From Paracamarosporium sp. OC-R06-R3 (lineage: Eukaryota > Ascomycota > Dothideomycetes > Pleosporales > Didymosphaeriaceae), in NCBI GenBank assembly GCA_019828545.1, contig JACVRA010000052.1, positions 1 to 64,000 of the forward strand: a stretch of DNA of 64,000 nucleotides. Reading direction: 5' to 3'. A program made the translations under genes and the position numbers. Shown one piece after another: positions 34,711 to 46,699 of the stretch. The notes under the pieces were generated by a model that saw nothing but the letters and a program-made list of their open reading frames with translations, ran no database searches and was not told where the DNA came from. Position 1 is the stretch's first letter. Each line of letters starts with the position of its first letter.

Positions 34711-36349
34711 CTAAGCTGCCATCACCTCCTCGCACTTTTTGAACGCATCGAAACTAATTAACAATTAGTGGCTATATTCGAATGGCGGAAACTAATTACT
34801 TACCCATAGTCGTGAACAGTACGCTCTACCAAACTTGTGGGAACATCTGCGTGGCATTAACTCGCCGGCCTCAATCAGGGTGTAGGACTAAAGGAAAACT
34901 CACTAGAACCCGGGGGGTCACTGTACAAGCGGAGCTGGTCCTCGACCTCTTTCTCATTCCCCGCTCTTACGCTAGAGAGGATCTGGACCCGGGCTGCACG
35001 CGTTTGCCTGGCGCTCTGGAATAGTTGGAGACGCGAGGAGATGGCATTGACGTCATCGATATCTTTAAAGAGATAGCCAAGCGTTCCGCCATCCTCGATG
35101 GCAGAGTTTGAGCCTTGTCCTCCGAATGGTAGCATCTGAACCATTAAATTAGACTTTGAGCAGGGTTATATAAGGATGTACGAACCGGATGCGCCGCGTC
35201 GCCGATGAGGACGACTCTATCCTTGTACCATTGAGACAGTGGGTTGTGAACAAAAAGCGGCCAGCACTTCACAGCAGAAGAGCGTCTGATGGCGTCAATA
35301 TCTTCATCGAGGGAATTTTGGTGATTGTGTCATTTACCTAATTATTTCCAATACACCAGGGGAGAAATGGCTAAATTCGTCTAGCATAACTTTCTTGACG
35401 GCTTTGGATGAACAGAATCAGCAAAAGTAAATGATTTGTGCGAAATCAGCCAACATACCATCCGGGTCGTCACCACTAACATCCCTCGTAGGATGTATGC
35501 CGACGAAGTTCTGAGTCTGGCCACTGACAACTGATTAGTTTGGATTCGTAGACAGGGGAACAGAGGCCTTACTCTCGACAAGCGTACCACATCATATGCC
35601 GCTCGTTCTCCTTGTCCTTCGTGTCCGCCAACAACGAAGCCCCTGGACCCTTCTTTGCCAGTTCTTTGAGTAGCGTCTCATCCCCTTCCAGCTCCTCTGT
35701 GTCGATGAGGAACCGAAAGGCGCTTAGCCCTGTTGGCGTCGGCTTCACATTATTCGACACTACCTTCTTCACTGCTGACCTCAACCCATCAGCCGCTACA
35801 ACGAGGTCTGCATTGTATTTATCCCCGTTTTGCAAGACAATAGAACCATCTGATGAGGCATCGACTACTTCTGATGAAAGGTGGATTTTCACGGGTTCTC
35901 CCAAGCCGTCTGATTCGGTCGCTAGCCGCAACAACTCGTTATGCAAGTCCACGCGGTGCACGGCGCGAACAGCGGAGCCGAACCGCTCCTGTGCAGTACT
36001 CAGATCTACACTAGCAAGTTGGTCTAAGTTCTCGCCCTGGTGTACAGTCCAGCAGTCAATCTTCACCGCCTTCGCTGCCGTAAACGAAAAGCCAAGAGCG
36101 GAGAGGACGCGGGCGCCATTTGGCGATATGATAAGTGCAGCCCCACTCTCGGCGGCGAACTTCGACTTCTCAAATATCTTTGCCGATAAATGTTAGTTGA
36201 GTGAATCGTGTAGTGAAATATTGAGTCGGGCTCGAAGAAGACATATATCGGAATCGACTTACCTCGACGGTGTGTCCAGCTTGGCGCAGAGCTACAGCTG
36301 CGCAGAGACCTGCTATGCCAGCACCAACGACTATGATCTTTAAAGGCAT
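34711..36349 (-). CDS. FAD-dependent monooxygenase, salicylate-hydroxylase type
   Basis: Eight exons on the minus strand encode 412 aa: 36349-36263, 36177-35573, 35523-35459, 35401-35338, 35285-35186, 35135-34904, 34846-34804 and 34753-34711. The N-terminal FAD motif is IIVVGAGIAGLCAAVAL, the DG motif is DLVVAADGLRS, and the GD motif is VVLIGDAAHPMLPFGGQGS. The protein ends FDAFKKCEEVMAA, a usual tail for this group. One donor (GTTCGT at 35185) is weak but needed for the GDAAHPM/LPFGG join. In PKS clusters such enzymes hydroxylate, decarboxylatively hydroxylate or dearomatise the aromatic product. It lies 560 bp downstream of the HR-PKS and on the same strand, so it is a good tailoring candidate. 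Confidence 0.9.
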
Positions 36350-36909
36350 TGTGGAGAGCGTTTGGCAATCTGAACAGGAAAATTCCGTAAGATCTCACTT
36401 TCGTGTAGATGATAACCTTGACTGTGGATCTTCTCGCAAGAATACTAACGGCAAGGCTTGCGTTTTCCACCTTAAAACCCCTGTGGTTAAGGAAAGATCT
36501 TCTTCCATCAAATAATTCGGTCACTCCATAATAAATCTTCTTTGCACAAAACGCAGCATTCTTCGGCGATTATTTCGGTGCATTTTAGGCCCGGAAGTAC
36601 TAAAATGCGGTATCCGGAAGGAAAGAAACACGATCTCGCAGACTTGCAGACGTTACGCTGGGGTGGCTCTGCCAGAATGTCGGGTTCGATCTTACAACGG
36701 GATCAAAGGAGCGAATCAGGCACTTTCTTTCAGAACACTGGTTCAAAATGGTATGTTTCAGACAATTATTCCACGTCCAAAGAATTCCGGACGGTTTGAA
36801 CCTTGAACAACAGATGTAGTGTTTAACGAGAGATCTAGCTAGATACGAAAACTGATTGCGTAACGCCTAAAATACAACAGTAACTATCAAAGTCCAGGAA
36901 ATCTATGTT
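36350..36909. other. Intergenic between the FAD monooxygenase and the HR-PKS
   Basis: It contains the monooxygenase promoter and HR-PKS terminator. No gene is supported. Confidence 0.5.
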
Positions 36910-39900
36910 TCACATGGGTACAAACTCTTTTGGCAGAGCTGCACTTTTCCCCGCTATCTTCCTGCAGAGCGTCGAAATTGGTACCCCAGCCAGCACATCA
37001 AACACCGTAACTCCCGCTTTGATATCTTTCGAAGCCCAATTTACTATCTCAATTGCCACTAGCGAGTCAATACCGTAAGAATGAAGGAACCTGCTGATGT
37101 CGATTTCGGACGTTGGCATCTGCAGCATTTTCGCAACCTTCTTAACGAGCGCCTCGGTAACCGTAGCAGTCGCTTCGTCGAGAGATGTCGCCTGACCCAC
37201 TAACGTATGCGTGGGCACAGAGTCGGTGGAAACGGAGGCCTGTACAGACCTCATACCAACACGCGATAGCATAGAAAAGCGTGCGTTTTCAAAGTAAAAG
37301 GGAGTTTCAATGCCTGCTGAGACGGCACTACCGCCGGTTGCAAGACCAGTCACAATCTGCGGGGCTATTGTGCCCTTTATGTCGCCCTCGATAGCACGCT
37401 CCATCAAGGCGTGAAACTCGGGCTCACGAATGCCATATGGTTCTTCCCAGGCCCGAAGTGAGTCAGTGATGCCTGTTTCGGCGAGTACACCGATATCACG
37501 CATGATACCGAGGTCAAGAGTTGTTGCGTGATAGCCTTGGGCACGTCGGTGGTGTGCTAGTGCATCCTCATACGCACCGGCTGCGCTATAGTTGCCTTGG
37601 CCCCGGTTGCCGAATATGGCTGCGAAGGAGCTGAGGGTAATAAAGAAGTCAACATTCGGTAAGTGTTTGTGAAGGTTCCAACTTCCTTGGACTTTCGGCC
37701 GGGTGGCTCCAACCCATTGGTCGTGCGTCATGTTGATGAAGAGAGTGTCCCGGAGAACCATCGCACCCTGTACAACCCCACGAATGGTTCCGAAAACTTT
37801 CGTGCAGTCATTTATAGAAGCTGCTACTGCGCTTTCGTCGGCAACGTCACACTTGTAGATCTGGACTTGAACATTGCGCTCTTCCAATTCGCGTACCAAC
37901 TCTTTGGCTGTGTCTGATTGTGCACCGGAACGTGAAAGGAAACACAGTTTGCGTGCGCCGAGTTGAGCGAGTTTCAGTGATAAGCTTCTTCCAAGCCCAC
38001 CGAAACCGCCGACTAGCACATAGACACCAGTAGAGTCAAGCTTCAATGTACTGCGCTGCTGCTGAACAACCGGTACGACGTGGTCATCATCCCAAGTGAA
38101 CGCGATCTTTCCTAAGTGCTTACCAGTCTGCATGAGACGGAAGGCACCTTCGGTATCGGAGATGGGAAAGGTCACCAAGGGCGAGACTGGACGTGTGATT
38201 CCACGTTGTATAAACTCAAACGCGCCTTTTACGATGGCGCCCATGAGTTCGGGTCTGCTTGCCTCTATGTGCGTAAGGTTGAAAAACGAGAACGTCGCAT
38301 CTTGCATAAATGGTCGCATATCCAATCCGGTGTTGTCCAAGATGTCTCGCAGCCCGATCTCGATGAAATACCCGAAAGGCGCGATGCAGTGCCATGTCTG
38401 GCGGAGAGCCTCCCCGGACAATGAATTGAGGACAACGTCTACGCCTCGACTGTTCGTCATGCGCTTGATGCCTTTAACGAAACTCAGGTTGCGCGAGTTG
38501 AAGATATGGTCGTCCGGAATGCCGTATTCGTCACGGATCAACTTTCGCTTTGCCTCCGAGGAGACTGTAGCGAAGATTTCCATTTCAAAGTGTTTGGCGT
38601 ATTGGATAGCTGCTTGACCTACACCACCAGCTGCTGCGTGGATTAAGATGGACTGGCCCTTTTGGACTCTAGCTAGCCGCACAAGCGCGTTCCAGGCGGT
38701 GCCATGAACCGTCGGAATAGTGGCTGCTTCCTCAAAGGATAACCCTTCTGGAATCAAGGCACAGTATTCGGCTCTAGATCGATGAAAAGTTCGGTGTGCA
38801 CCATGTCCGTACATAGCGACTCTATCACCAATTTTCAAGTTCTTCACGGCCAATCCGACGCGATGGACCACGCCTGCCGCATCAAGACCGAGTTTTGAAT
38901 CAGCGATTTGGCCCATGGCTACCATAACCTCTCGGAAACTGGAAATCTAAATTAGCGAAAGTTCACTATACGTTTACAGCTCACTTACTTGAGTGCTGTG
39001 GCCTTCACACGAATCTCTACGAATTCAGGCTCAAGCTCGGTTTCCACCAACTCATCAGCCTCCATGCAAATCGAATCTAGCATTCCCGGTGACTGGACGT
39101 GCATTTTAAGAGGGTATTGAGCGTCTTTGAGGGGAATATTTGTGATAACCTTTGCAGCTCCAGGAAGCAGTCCGTTGACTTGTTCATTGAGTACGGTTTC
39201 CTCCTCGACGCGGCTCACTTGAAGGAAACCATCCTTGACTCGGTATTCGTCATCATGAGTCTTAGAATGGAATGCTTTATCAACGAGCTCAGCGAAGCGA
39301 TCAGGCGAAGATAGTAATTCAATATTTGCGTGGAACGTATGAAGCGATAGATCCGGCATCTCGTTACGTACGACTCTAGCCAGTCCGTCAATCATGGCGA
39401 CGCTTGGGTCATTGAATGCTGTAATCCAGAATAGCCTAGACGTCTCCAAAATCAATTTCTTGATTAGATCGAAGTCCTTCTTACGCAGATCACGTAAAAA
39501 TGGACTCTGAAGCTCAAGTAGGGAAACGCAAGCTTTGCCGGATAACGTTGACACATCTGAGCCCCAGACAAAGCGGTCTGTTTCATAGCCGTGACCTTGG
39601 AGCATATTGCTCAGTGTGTTGGTAATTGAAACGTGTGCTTCGGAAGGTTCAGCGGGCTGAATAATAGTGATACAATCAACTTCGTTATGCCCGTTGGTAC
39701 CGTTGGTACCGTTGACACCATTGGAACCGTTGACACCATTGGAACCATTGACGCCATGAGAGTGGAGGCCCTTCTTCACAACCACAAAAGTCTGGTTCAA
39801 TTTTGAGTCAAGGAATGCAGTGGTTTGCATGTGTTTATCGTCGAGGAGCGGCTGGATGGATACAAGGGTAGCCTTTGGAATGAGGAGACAGAGTTTGCCG

Positions 39901-42900
39901 TTGGGGCTCAAGAGCGTTAGCACGTTTGAAAGTGTGACTTCCGGTTGCTCCACAAAGATTTGATAATCAGAGATGACAAGCACGTCGTAGCTCTTCTTTG
40001 TAGGTCCTTTAGCTGTGATGTCTTGGCTCAAGTCTAAGGTCTCTAGCCTAACGTCGAGAGAACTCCCGTCGAAGTTCTCTTCTTTAGTGTGGTCTGAGAA
40101 TGCAATCGTCGCATCTGCTGTTGCTAACAGTGTCGTTAAATCATTTCGACCGAGTATCAGAGAGTTCGGAGAGATGCCTTCTACATCAGGAGCAATCTCC
40201 AGTATAGCAAGTGCTGGATTCGAATGATGGAGCATTTTCAGGTACTGGACTGGTCAGCGGTATACCCTTGTTTCTATAGGATCGGTCTCTTTAAGCGCGG
40301 ACGATCCAGCATATACACTAGCTGAAAACGAACAAGAACTTGAACGCATGGTTCTACTTACCTTGGTCACTTTGTTATAGCCATCAAAATTACCAAGTAC
40401 CTTTCGCAGATCCTCTTTGGTAAGCAGATCGACAGCATGATTCCAAACTAATTTGCTCGTTATAGATTTCGAGACTTGTTGCGCTTCACTGCTTGCAGAA
40501 GCACCAGAGACCTCAGCGCAAAGGAACCCTCGGATGTTGATTGTCGGCTCGCGTTCTTGATCATCGAGCATGACAATATCAGCTTTCAATTCTCGGAGTC
40601 CGTGTTTTGCAGCATTCGAAAACCCTGGAAGCTTTGTACCAGGTGTGTAAGGTACCGCCGACGAGATCACGATTTCCTCAATCGATGTGGGCACCATAGT
40701 AGTGGTGAGACTGTCCTTACTTCCCTTGACTGCTGCAAATGCAAGATGAAAGATGGCATCTAGAGTGCTTGGATGGACAATGTGCGGTCTGTCACAGCCT
40801 TCTGGGACCCGTCCAGAGACGTCTGGGATTTTAACGAAACCGTAACTCTGCCCACGATTGTTCCAAGCGTCACAAACATTGGTAAATGTTGGCCCATACT
40901 GCAGACCCATGGAGCTCATGTCTGCATAAAACTCATTACAATTAATGTGATTCTTGCAGGAGTCTTTCGCTTCGACGTAACGAGCTTTGTAGTCTTGAGA
41001 CTCCAATAGCTTCTCTTGACTAGCCTCAGAGCCTTCTGCTGGCATATAATCGATGAGCAAAAGACCAGAACAATTTTTTGTCAATGTTTTACCATCCGGA
41101 GAGCTGGTCACCGTAAACTCTGTCCAGACTGAATAAGAGCCTTTCGTACTAGCGAAGTGGGGTCTCAATTGGACAATACACTCCAAGTCGGTTTCTTCTG
41201 AAATAATGGCAGCAGATGTTATTTGGACATCTCTCAATCTGTAAGCGGCAATATTTTTAGATCGGTCTGCTGTTTGTGATGCAGCTTCTAATGCCATCGC
41301 TAGATACCCGGCGGCTGGGTATAGGACAGTGCCTTGAATCTGGTGATCAGCAATCCAAGGCTCCTCTGCTAGCCTTATGAAGCCCCTCCACAAATGCTCC
41401 CGTTCTCCAAGAGAAGGCGCGGGCGCACCAATGAGGCTGAGCTTCGGCTTCGCTCTCGATAGGTACTCGTGTTCGATCCGAGACTCGTGCCAATATCGCT
41501 GTGAATGATTCCATGGATAGCTTGGAAGATCTACGAGAGGTCTAACAAAGTGCTTGTCTCCATCAGCATTAACTTCTTGTATATTGACTTTGCAGCCTTG
41601 TGAATAAAGTGCGCCAGCAAGATTCATGGCCGTCTCTATTGCGTTTTGGTTTCGAATCAATGCAGACTGATAGGGTATATTGTTGATACCGTGTATCTTA
41701 AGTGTCTGTGTCGCGGGGCCTTGCAATGCTGCATGCGGACCAATCTCAACCAATACATCGATAGCATTCTCGGTGAGCCGCTTTCCATCTCTCACGGGTC
41801 TGAGCATGTCGTGAACGGCTGTTGAGAACTTGACTGGAGATATAAGATTTCGCACCCAGTTTACTGCACCTAGCTGATTCGCTTCGATGATGAAGCCAGT
41901 GACGCTAGAATGCATCGTACATTCGCCCTGGGGCTCCATGGGATCGATGGTCGAGAGAAGGTCGTAGTAGTCTTGAGCGACAATCTGCATATGGGGCGAG
42001 TGATACGCTGTATCGACCTGCAGTTTGCGTGCAAAGACACCTTCTTCTTGCAGCATACTCAGAAGCTGATCTACGGCGCTTGTATCTCCCGACACGGTAA
42101 CACTGCTTGGTGAGTTGATGCAAGCAACGACCAGATCGCCATCAGTGACTTTGTTGATCCACTGCTCTGCTTTCTCTGCTGACAAACCTACAGCTATCAT
42201 AGAGCCATCAATCTCGGGTGTGTTTATCTTCATTTCGGATGAAAGAAGTCCACGATAGTAAGCGACCTTCCAAGCGTCTTCTCGTGTAAGAGCACCCATT
42301 GCATAAGCCGCAGCTATCTCACCACTGGAGTGACCTGCGACGGCGTTGGGGAGAATATTCCATGTCCGAAGGAGGTCAACCAGGGCGACTTGCAATACTG
42401 TGCAAAGTGCCTGACTAAATTCGGCCAGGTGCAGCTTTGACGTCGATTTGCCTTTCTCTAGTTCCTCGACCGCAGACCAAGGACAGTCGCATTCTTCACT
42501 TAAGAACTTGTCCGCTGCATATACGCTCTTGTCGAAGACACTGTATGCCATAAGTTCCATGCCCATCCGAGGCCACTGTGCACCTTGTCCCGTAAAAATG
42601 AATCCGATACGAGGCACGCGAGAGGATTGCGCCATCAGCGCAGTAGACTCGGCGTCTGTTAGAACCTCAGAAAGTTGTTCCAGCGATGAGGCTGTAGCGT
42701 AGGTCTTCCACTGCAGACGTGACCTTCTCTCGCTCAACGTGTAAGCGAGTTCAGACATGAACTCTTCGGCCTCACGGCTTTCCGTCTCCAAATGAGCGCT
42801 TTTGACTTCAACATACTGAGCTAGCGGCCTCTTCAAGCGTTTGAGTCCCTCTTTATCCTGTGCGCTAAGGACGAACAATCGAAGGCCCGATCGGTCATGA

Positions 42901-44474
42901 GAGGCATCCCCGTGAGCCGAGTCATCGTTGAGACCCATGATACTAACGCCATGTTTTGGATGCGTAGACGTGGTATAATGTGGAGCTGAGAGTCCGCGCT
43001 TCTTGAGATAAGAGAAGGCATCGTCAAGAATGGCATGTGCATTTGTGCCACCGTAGCCGAATGAATTGATGCTGACACGGCGCACTTCGTCTGTGGGCCA
43101 TTTCATCTGCTGAGCCACAACCTGTAGCTTCCATTCGTCAAATTTAATAGCTGGGTTACCTCTGCTAAAGTTGATAGTCGGTGGTATCAACCCAGTTTCG
43201 AGGATCAGAATACTTTTGATGATGCCAGCAATGCCGGCGGCTGCTTCCAAATGTCCAATCTGTCCACGCGTGGCTGGTCAGCACATGATCTTCACGTCTC
43301 GGTTCGGAAGCCCGCCACTTACATTCGACTTTACCGAACCGATGAGGAGTCTGTCGTTGGAAGTACGGCCTGTAGCGATTGTGCGAGCTAACGCCTGCGT
43401 CTCCTCACCGTCGCCAGCCTTGGTACCGGTACCCTGGAGACGTTAGCACAGGACCTGTATGGAGACAAAACCACCCACATGAGCCTCGACATATCGTGTG
43501 GTGCTGAAGTCCAAGCCAGCTTGTGCGTAGACTTCCTCGATGAGAGCCGCTTGCGCATCGGCACTGGGGAGTGTGAGTCCTTTAGTATGGCCGTCCTGGT
43601 TTGAGCCGCTCCCTCGGATGACGGCGCGTATAGGATCGCCCGCTAAGATCGCGTCGTCGACGCGCCTCAACACTACACATCCAAATCCCTCTCCACGACC
43701 ATAACCATTTGCCGATTCGTCGAAACTCTTACACTTTCCATCGGGAGCAAGAAAGGCCTGGTTCGAGAGATACATGAACATCTCAGGATTCAGCAGCAGG
43801 CTGGTCCCACCCACGATGGCGATGTCCGACTCTCCCGTCCGCAAGCTCTGGCATGCCAAGTGCAAGGCCACAAGACTTGATGAACATGCGGTATCCATGG
43901 TAAAACTGGGACCTCGTAGATCCCACAGCCATGATATGCGGTTTGCTAGAGAGGTTTTGCATGCTCCTGTAATGCTGTACGCTGGAGCGTTATCAGGGTC
44001 GCGGTAGATCATCTCCTTATAATCGCTTGTGAAGTGACCCATGAAAACGCCAGTCCTTGAACCCTCAATTTTCTTGAGCGGGAGGCCAGCTCGTTCCAGT
44101 GCCTCGTAGGCCACTTCGATCATGATCCTTTGCTGGGGGTCCATAGCCTCGACATCTTTTTTTGGGAGGCTGAAGAACGCTGCATCGAACTTCGAGATAT
44201 CTTGCTTGAGAAAATGTGCACCCTGTGTTATGCTGGTGTTTCGGTTCTTCGATGGCGACCAAAAGGCGTCCACGTTGAAGCGTTCTTTCGGTACCTTGGA
44301 CCATGCGGCTAAAAAGCGTCAACTACACACTTCGCAAGAGTTGAGTCGCTCCTACATACAATTACCAGCACATATCGACTCCCAGAATGTCTCAAGGCTA
44401 TCTCCTTCACCTGGAAACCTGCAGGAAAGTCCTGTCACTGCTATCGAGTGACGGTCCAGAGCCTCGTTGGTCAT
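36910..44474 (-). CDS. Highly reducing iterative type I polyketide synthase (KS-AT-DH-degenerate MT-ER-KR-ACP)
   Basis: Six exons (44474-44366, 44308-43479, 43433-43323, 43259-40362, 40244-38989, 38938-36910) encode 2410 aa. KS is at about residues 10-440, with DTACSSS (Cys178), VEAHGTGT and IGHLEAAAG. AT has GHSSG (Ser661). DH has the HxxxGxxxxP motif (His989). A C-methyltransferase-like region follows, but its SAM motif reads ILEIAPDVEG instead of the usual ExGxGxG type, so it is probably inactive. ER (GLDAAGVV, AAAGGVGQAA) and KR (LVGGFGGLGRS, NYSAAGAY) look intact. The ACP has YGIDSL (Ser about 2360) and the protein ends without a release domain. The product should therefore be handed to another enzyme, most likely the SAT domain of the NR-PKS 10 kb away. 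The gene is divergent from the ACP-TE gene. Confidence 0.95.
39691..39754. repeat. In-frame minisatellite encoding an Asn-Gly-rich linker in the HR-PKS
   Basis: Nine- to twelve-base units related to ACCGTTGGT and ACCATTGGA are repeated in frame. They encode a run of Val-Asn-Gly-Ser/Thr-Asn-Gly repeats between the degenerate methyltransferase region and the ER domain. Such a linker is flexible and can change length by slippage. Confidence 0.85.
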
Positions 44475-44960
44475 CTTGTTCGTCTGCTCTGAATCTCAGC
44501 GGGTATCACAAAAACCTGTGAACTACCTTCAACTATCTAGTGTATTGCATTCTCCGGACGTCATTCAAGTGGACTCAGATAGTGAGCATCTAGCGACCGT
44601 ATTGCGTGCGTCAAAATTAGATCCAGTTTCGGTAATATTTCGCACCTCTCCCGAGAAAGTAAGCACGCTTTCTGAACTTGAGACACTAATCCAAACTTCG
44701 GGTTGAATTCACAGAGCAAAATACGCCGTCATCCTACGGTCTTGCGGCATAGTGAAAAAGCGCCGAAAGATCGACGCGTAGCACACCGCCCCCAACACCT
44801 TTAGCCGATAGCACAACGGCCGTTACGGATGGGCATGCTTACAGCAAACTGTGAAGGATGATGTTGGTTTCCTAAACTGCTGTCAGTCCTTCGATTTTGA
44901 CCTTTCCACCTTTTACAATACACTACTCTAATTTGTCCCGTCTCACGCACTAAGGACGAG
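44475..44960. promoter_or_regulatory. Divergent promoter region between HR-PKS and ACP-TE
   Basis: This 486-bp interval lies between the HR-PKS start (minus) and the ACP-TE start (plus). Shared regulation by the cluster factors is likely. A CGGCCG hexamer sits near 44,817. No site can be assigned with certainty. Confidence 0.45.
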
Positions 44961-46112
44961 ATGTCTGTTGCAGATCAAGCAATCGACATCATTGCCGAAG
45001 AGATTGGGGTAGACAGAGACGAATTGACAGAAGACTCCGAGTTTGTCGATTATGGCGTCAATGGCGTCCTTGCAAAATCTATTCTGGCGCGGTTGTCATA
45101 CGACACGAAACTTGACATGCCAGCGTCCATTTTCAACCTCCATCCTACGGTAGCCGACTTGCGCAATTACTTGGACAGCCAGACTAGGTCCTCGACTCGG
45201 TCACACAGCAAAGACATGAAGTCGCCACGCGAACCAGGTCATACTCAGCCTTTGTCTCTCATCCTACAAGGCCAACCTACAACTGCAAAGAAAACTCTGT
45301 TTCTACTTCCAGATGGCAGCGGCTCAGGCATGGCATACGCTCGGCTACCACGCATTGATGAAGACGTCTGTCTCATTGCTTTAAACAGTCCCTTTCTTCG
45401 CACGTCAACGTCTCGAAGCTTTACGGTGGAGTACATTTCCACCCTATGGGCTGAGGAAATCCAAAGGCGGCAGCCTCATGGTCCATATTATCTGGGTGGG
45501 TGGTCTGCAGGCGGTTACTATTCCTTCGAAGTTACCAAATATCTGAAGAACAAGGGAGAGAAAGTGGCAAAGCTTATCTTGATTGATTCACCTTGTCGTC
45601 TGGTATACGAAGAACTTCCGATGGAAGTGGTACATTACCTCTCTTCACATAATCTCATGGGAAACTGGGGAGCAAACCGGCCACCTGAGTGGATGGTGGA
45701 TCACTTCGACATCAGTATAGCAGCAATCTCCAGATACACACCGACTCCTATGAGTTTCGGGGAAGCACCAGATGTAGCTATCATATGGGCGCAAGATGGC
45801 GTTCTTACACGCTCAGAGGGTCGCCCGACCGGGCTGGATTTTGGAGTCAAGGTTACGCGCATGCTGTTGGAAAGGCCTGTTAGTGACGGAGCATTGGGAT
45901 GGAATAAATTGTTTCCAGGTGGCAAGTTGGATTTTGCAAAGATGCCGGGCAATCACTTCACAATAGTCTATCCACCCAACGTAAGTACTCCCCCTCAAGG
46001 TATTTTACCGCCTCTGACTTCAATTCTACAGTGCGCAGCCCTCAGTACGCTACTCAGAGATAGTACTCAGGACGCGATAACAGATCGACGAGGTGTATGG
46101 CGGAGTGTTTGA
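44961..46112 (+). CDS. Free-standing pseudo-ACP-thioesterase didomain protein
   Basis: Exons 44961-45980 and 46032-46112 encode 366 aa. The 51-bp intron (GTAAGT...CTACAG) is in frame without a stop, so retention would still give a protein. Residues about 1-75 are an acyl-carrier domain by pattern (EEIGVDRDELTEDSEF, then ASIFNLHPTVADLRNYL). The segment DYGVNGVLAKSI has Asn-Gly where active ACPs have Asp-Ser, so Gly35 replaces the phosphopantetheine serine. After a linker comes an NR-PKS-type TE: FLLPDGSGS, GGWSAGG (Ser182), LILIDSP (Asp209), WAQDG and PGNHFTIVYPPN (His332). The whole looks like the C-terminal end of an NR-PKS living as its own gene. It probably hydrolyses or cyclises polyketides in trans. 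It is divergent from the HR-PKS. Confidence 0.88.
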   Translation: MSVADQAIDIIAEEIGVDRDELTEDSEFVDYGVNGVLAKSILARLSYDTKLDMPASIFNLHPTVADLRNYLDSQTRSSTRSHSKDMKSPREPGHTQPLSLILQGQPTTAKKTLFLLPDGSGSGMAYARLPRIDEDVCLIALNSPFLRTSTSRSFTVEYISTLWAEEIQRRQPHGPYYLGGWSAGGYYSFEVTKYLKNKGEKVAKLILIDSPCRLVYEELPMEVVHYLSSHNLMGNWGANRPPEWMVDHFDISIAAISRYTPTPMSFGEAPDVAIIWAQDGVLTRSEGRPTGLDFGVKVTRMLLERPVSDGALGWNKLFPGGKLDFAKMPGNHFTIVYPPNVSTPPQGILPPLTSILQCAALSTLLRDSTQDAITDRRGVWRSV

Positions 46113-46699
46113 GCTATTTTCTCCGTTTTCTCTCATAAAATGATTAATGAATTTATCGCATATGTTATTGCTTGAGATATTTGGTTCTACATGTGTGGTG
46201 CAATTACGTGTTCTCACGCAAACGATCTTTCACCGTGATGTCTCCTATTGTCTGATCACAATATTGCCTCAATTAGACGTGTTTTAGAAAGCTGCGCAGC
46301 TTATTCACAATTATTTGTGCTACTTCCTTCGGAATTCACAAGTAGATACGTTTGGTGGGTCAAAATACAAGAAAAGAATTTGTTCGGCGACTTTTTATGC
46401 AAACTCGGTGCTATCCTACTGCATCGTGCTAAATACGGTTCTTAACTTAACGATTAAATATTTTGCCGCACAGGCCCTGACAAAGTTCCGGAGCCTGTGC
46501 CATACGGCACGACCACTGATCTGATTTCACGTGGTGCCACTGAGGATGTCGAATTTGCCCGTGCCCGTGCCCCTCATTTACCTGCTTTGCCTGATTTACG
46601 TTGTATTGCCAACTCGCTTCTACTCATTGCTCCGGCTATAATATCTCTTATCGCAATTGATCACTTCCTGGACTCTTATTCCTCGAGCATTTCAGCACA
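46113..46699. other. Intergenic upstream of the cupin gene
   Basis: AT-rich in its first half; no gene supported. It presumably contains the ACP-TE terminator and the cupin promoter. Confidence 0.5.

Noticed and set aside
36910..44474. Frame changes across the HR-PKS read as frameshifts or a broken gene
   Set aside because: Each change coincides with a proper GT-AG intron and the joined protein keeps all motifs in phase.
44467..44706. Plus-strand 79-codon frame in the HR-PKS/ACP-TE promoter
   Set aside because: It starts with a non-ATG codon, overlaps the HR-PKS start and has no recognisable motif.
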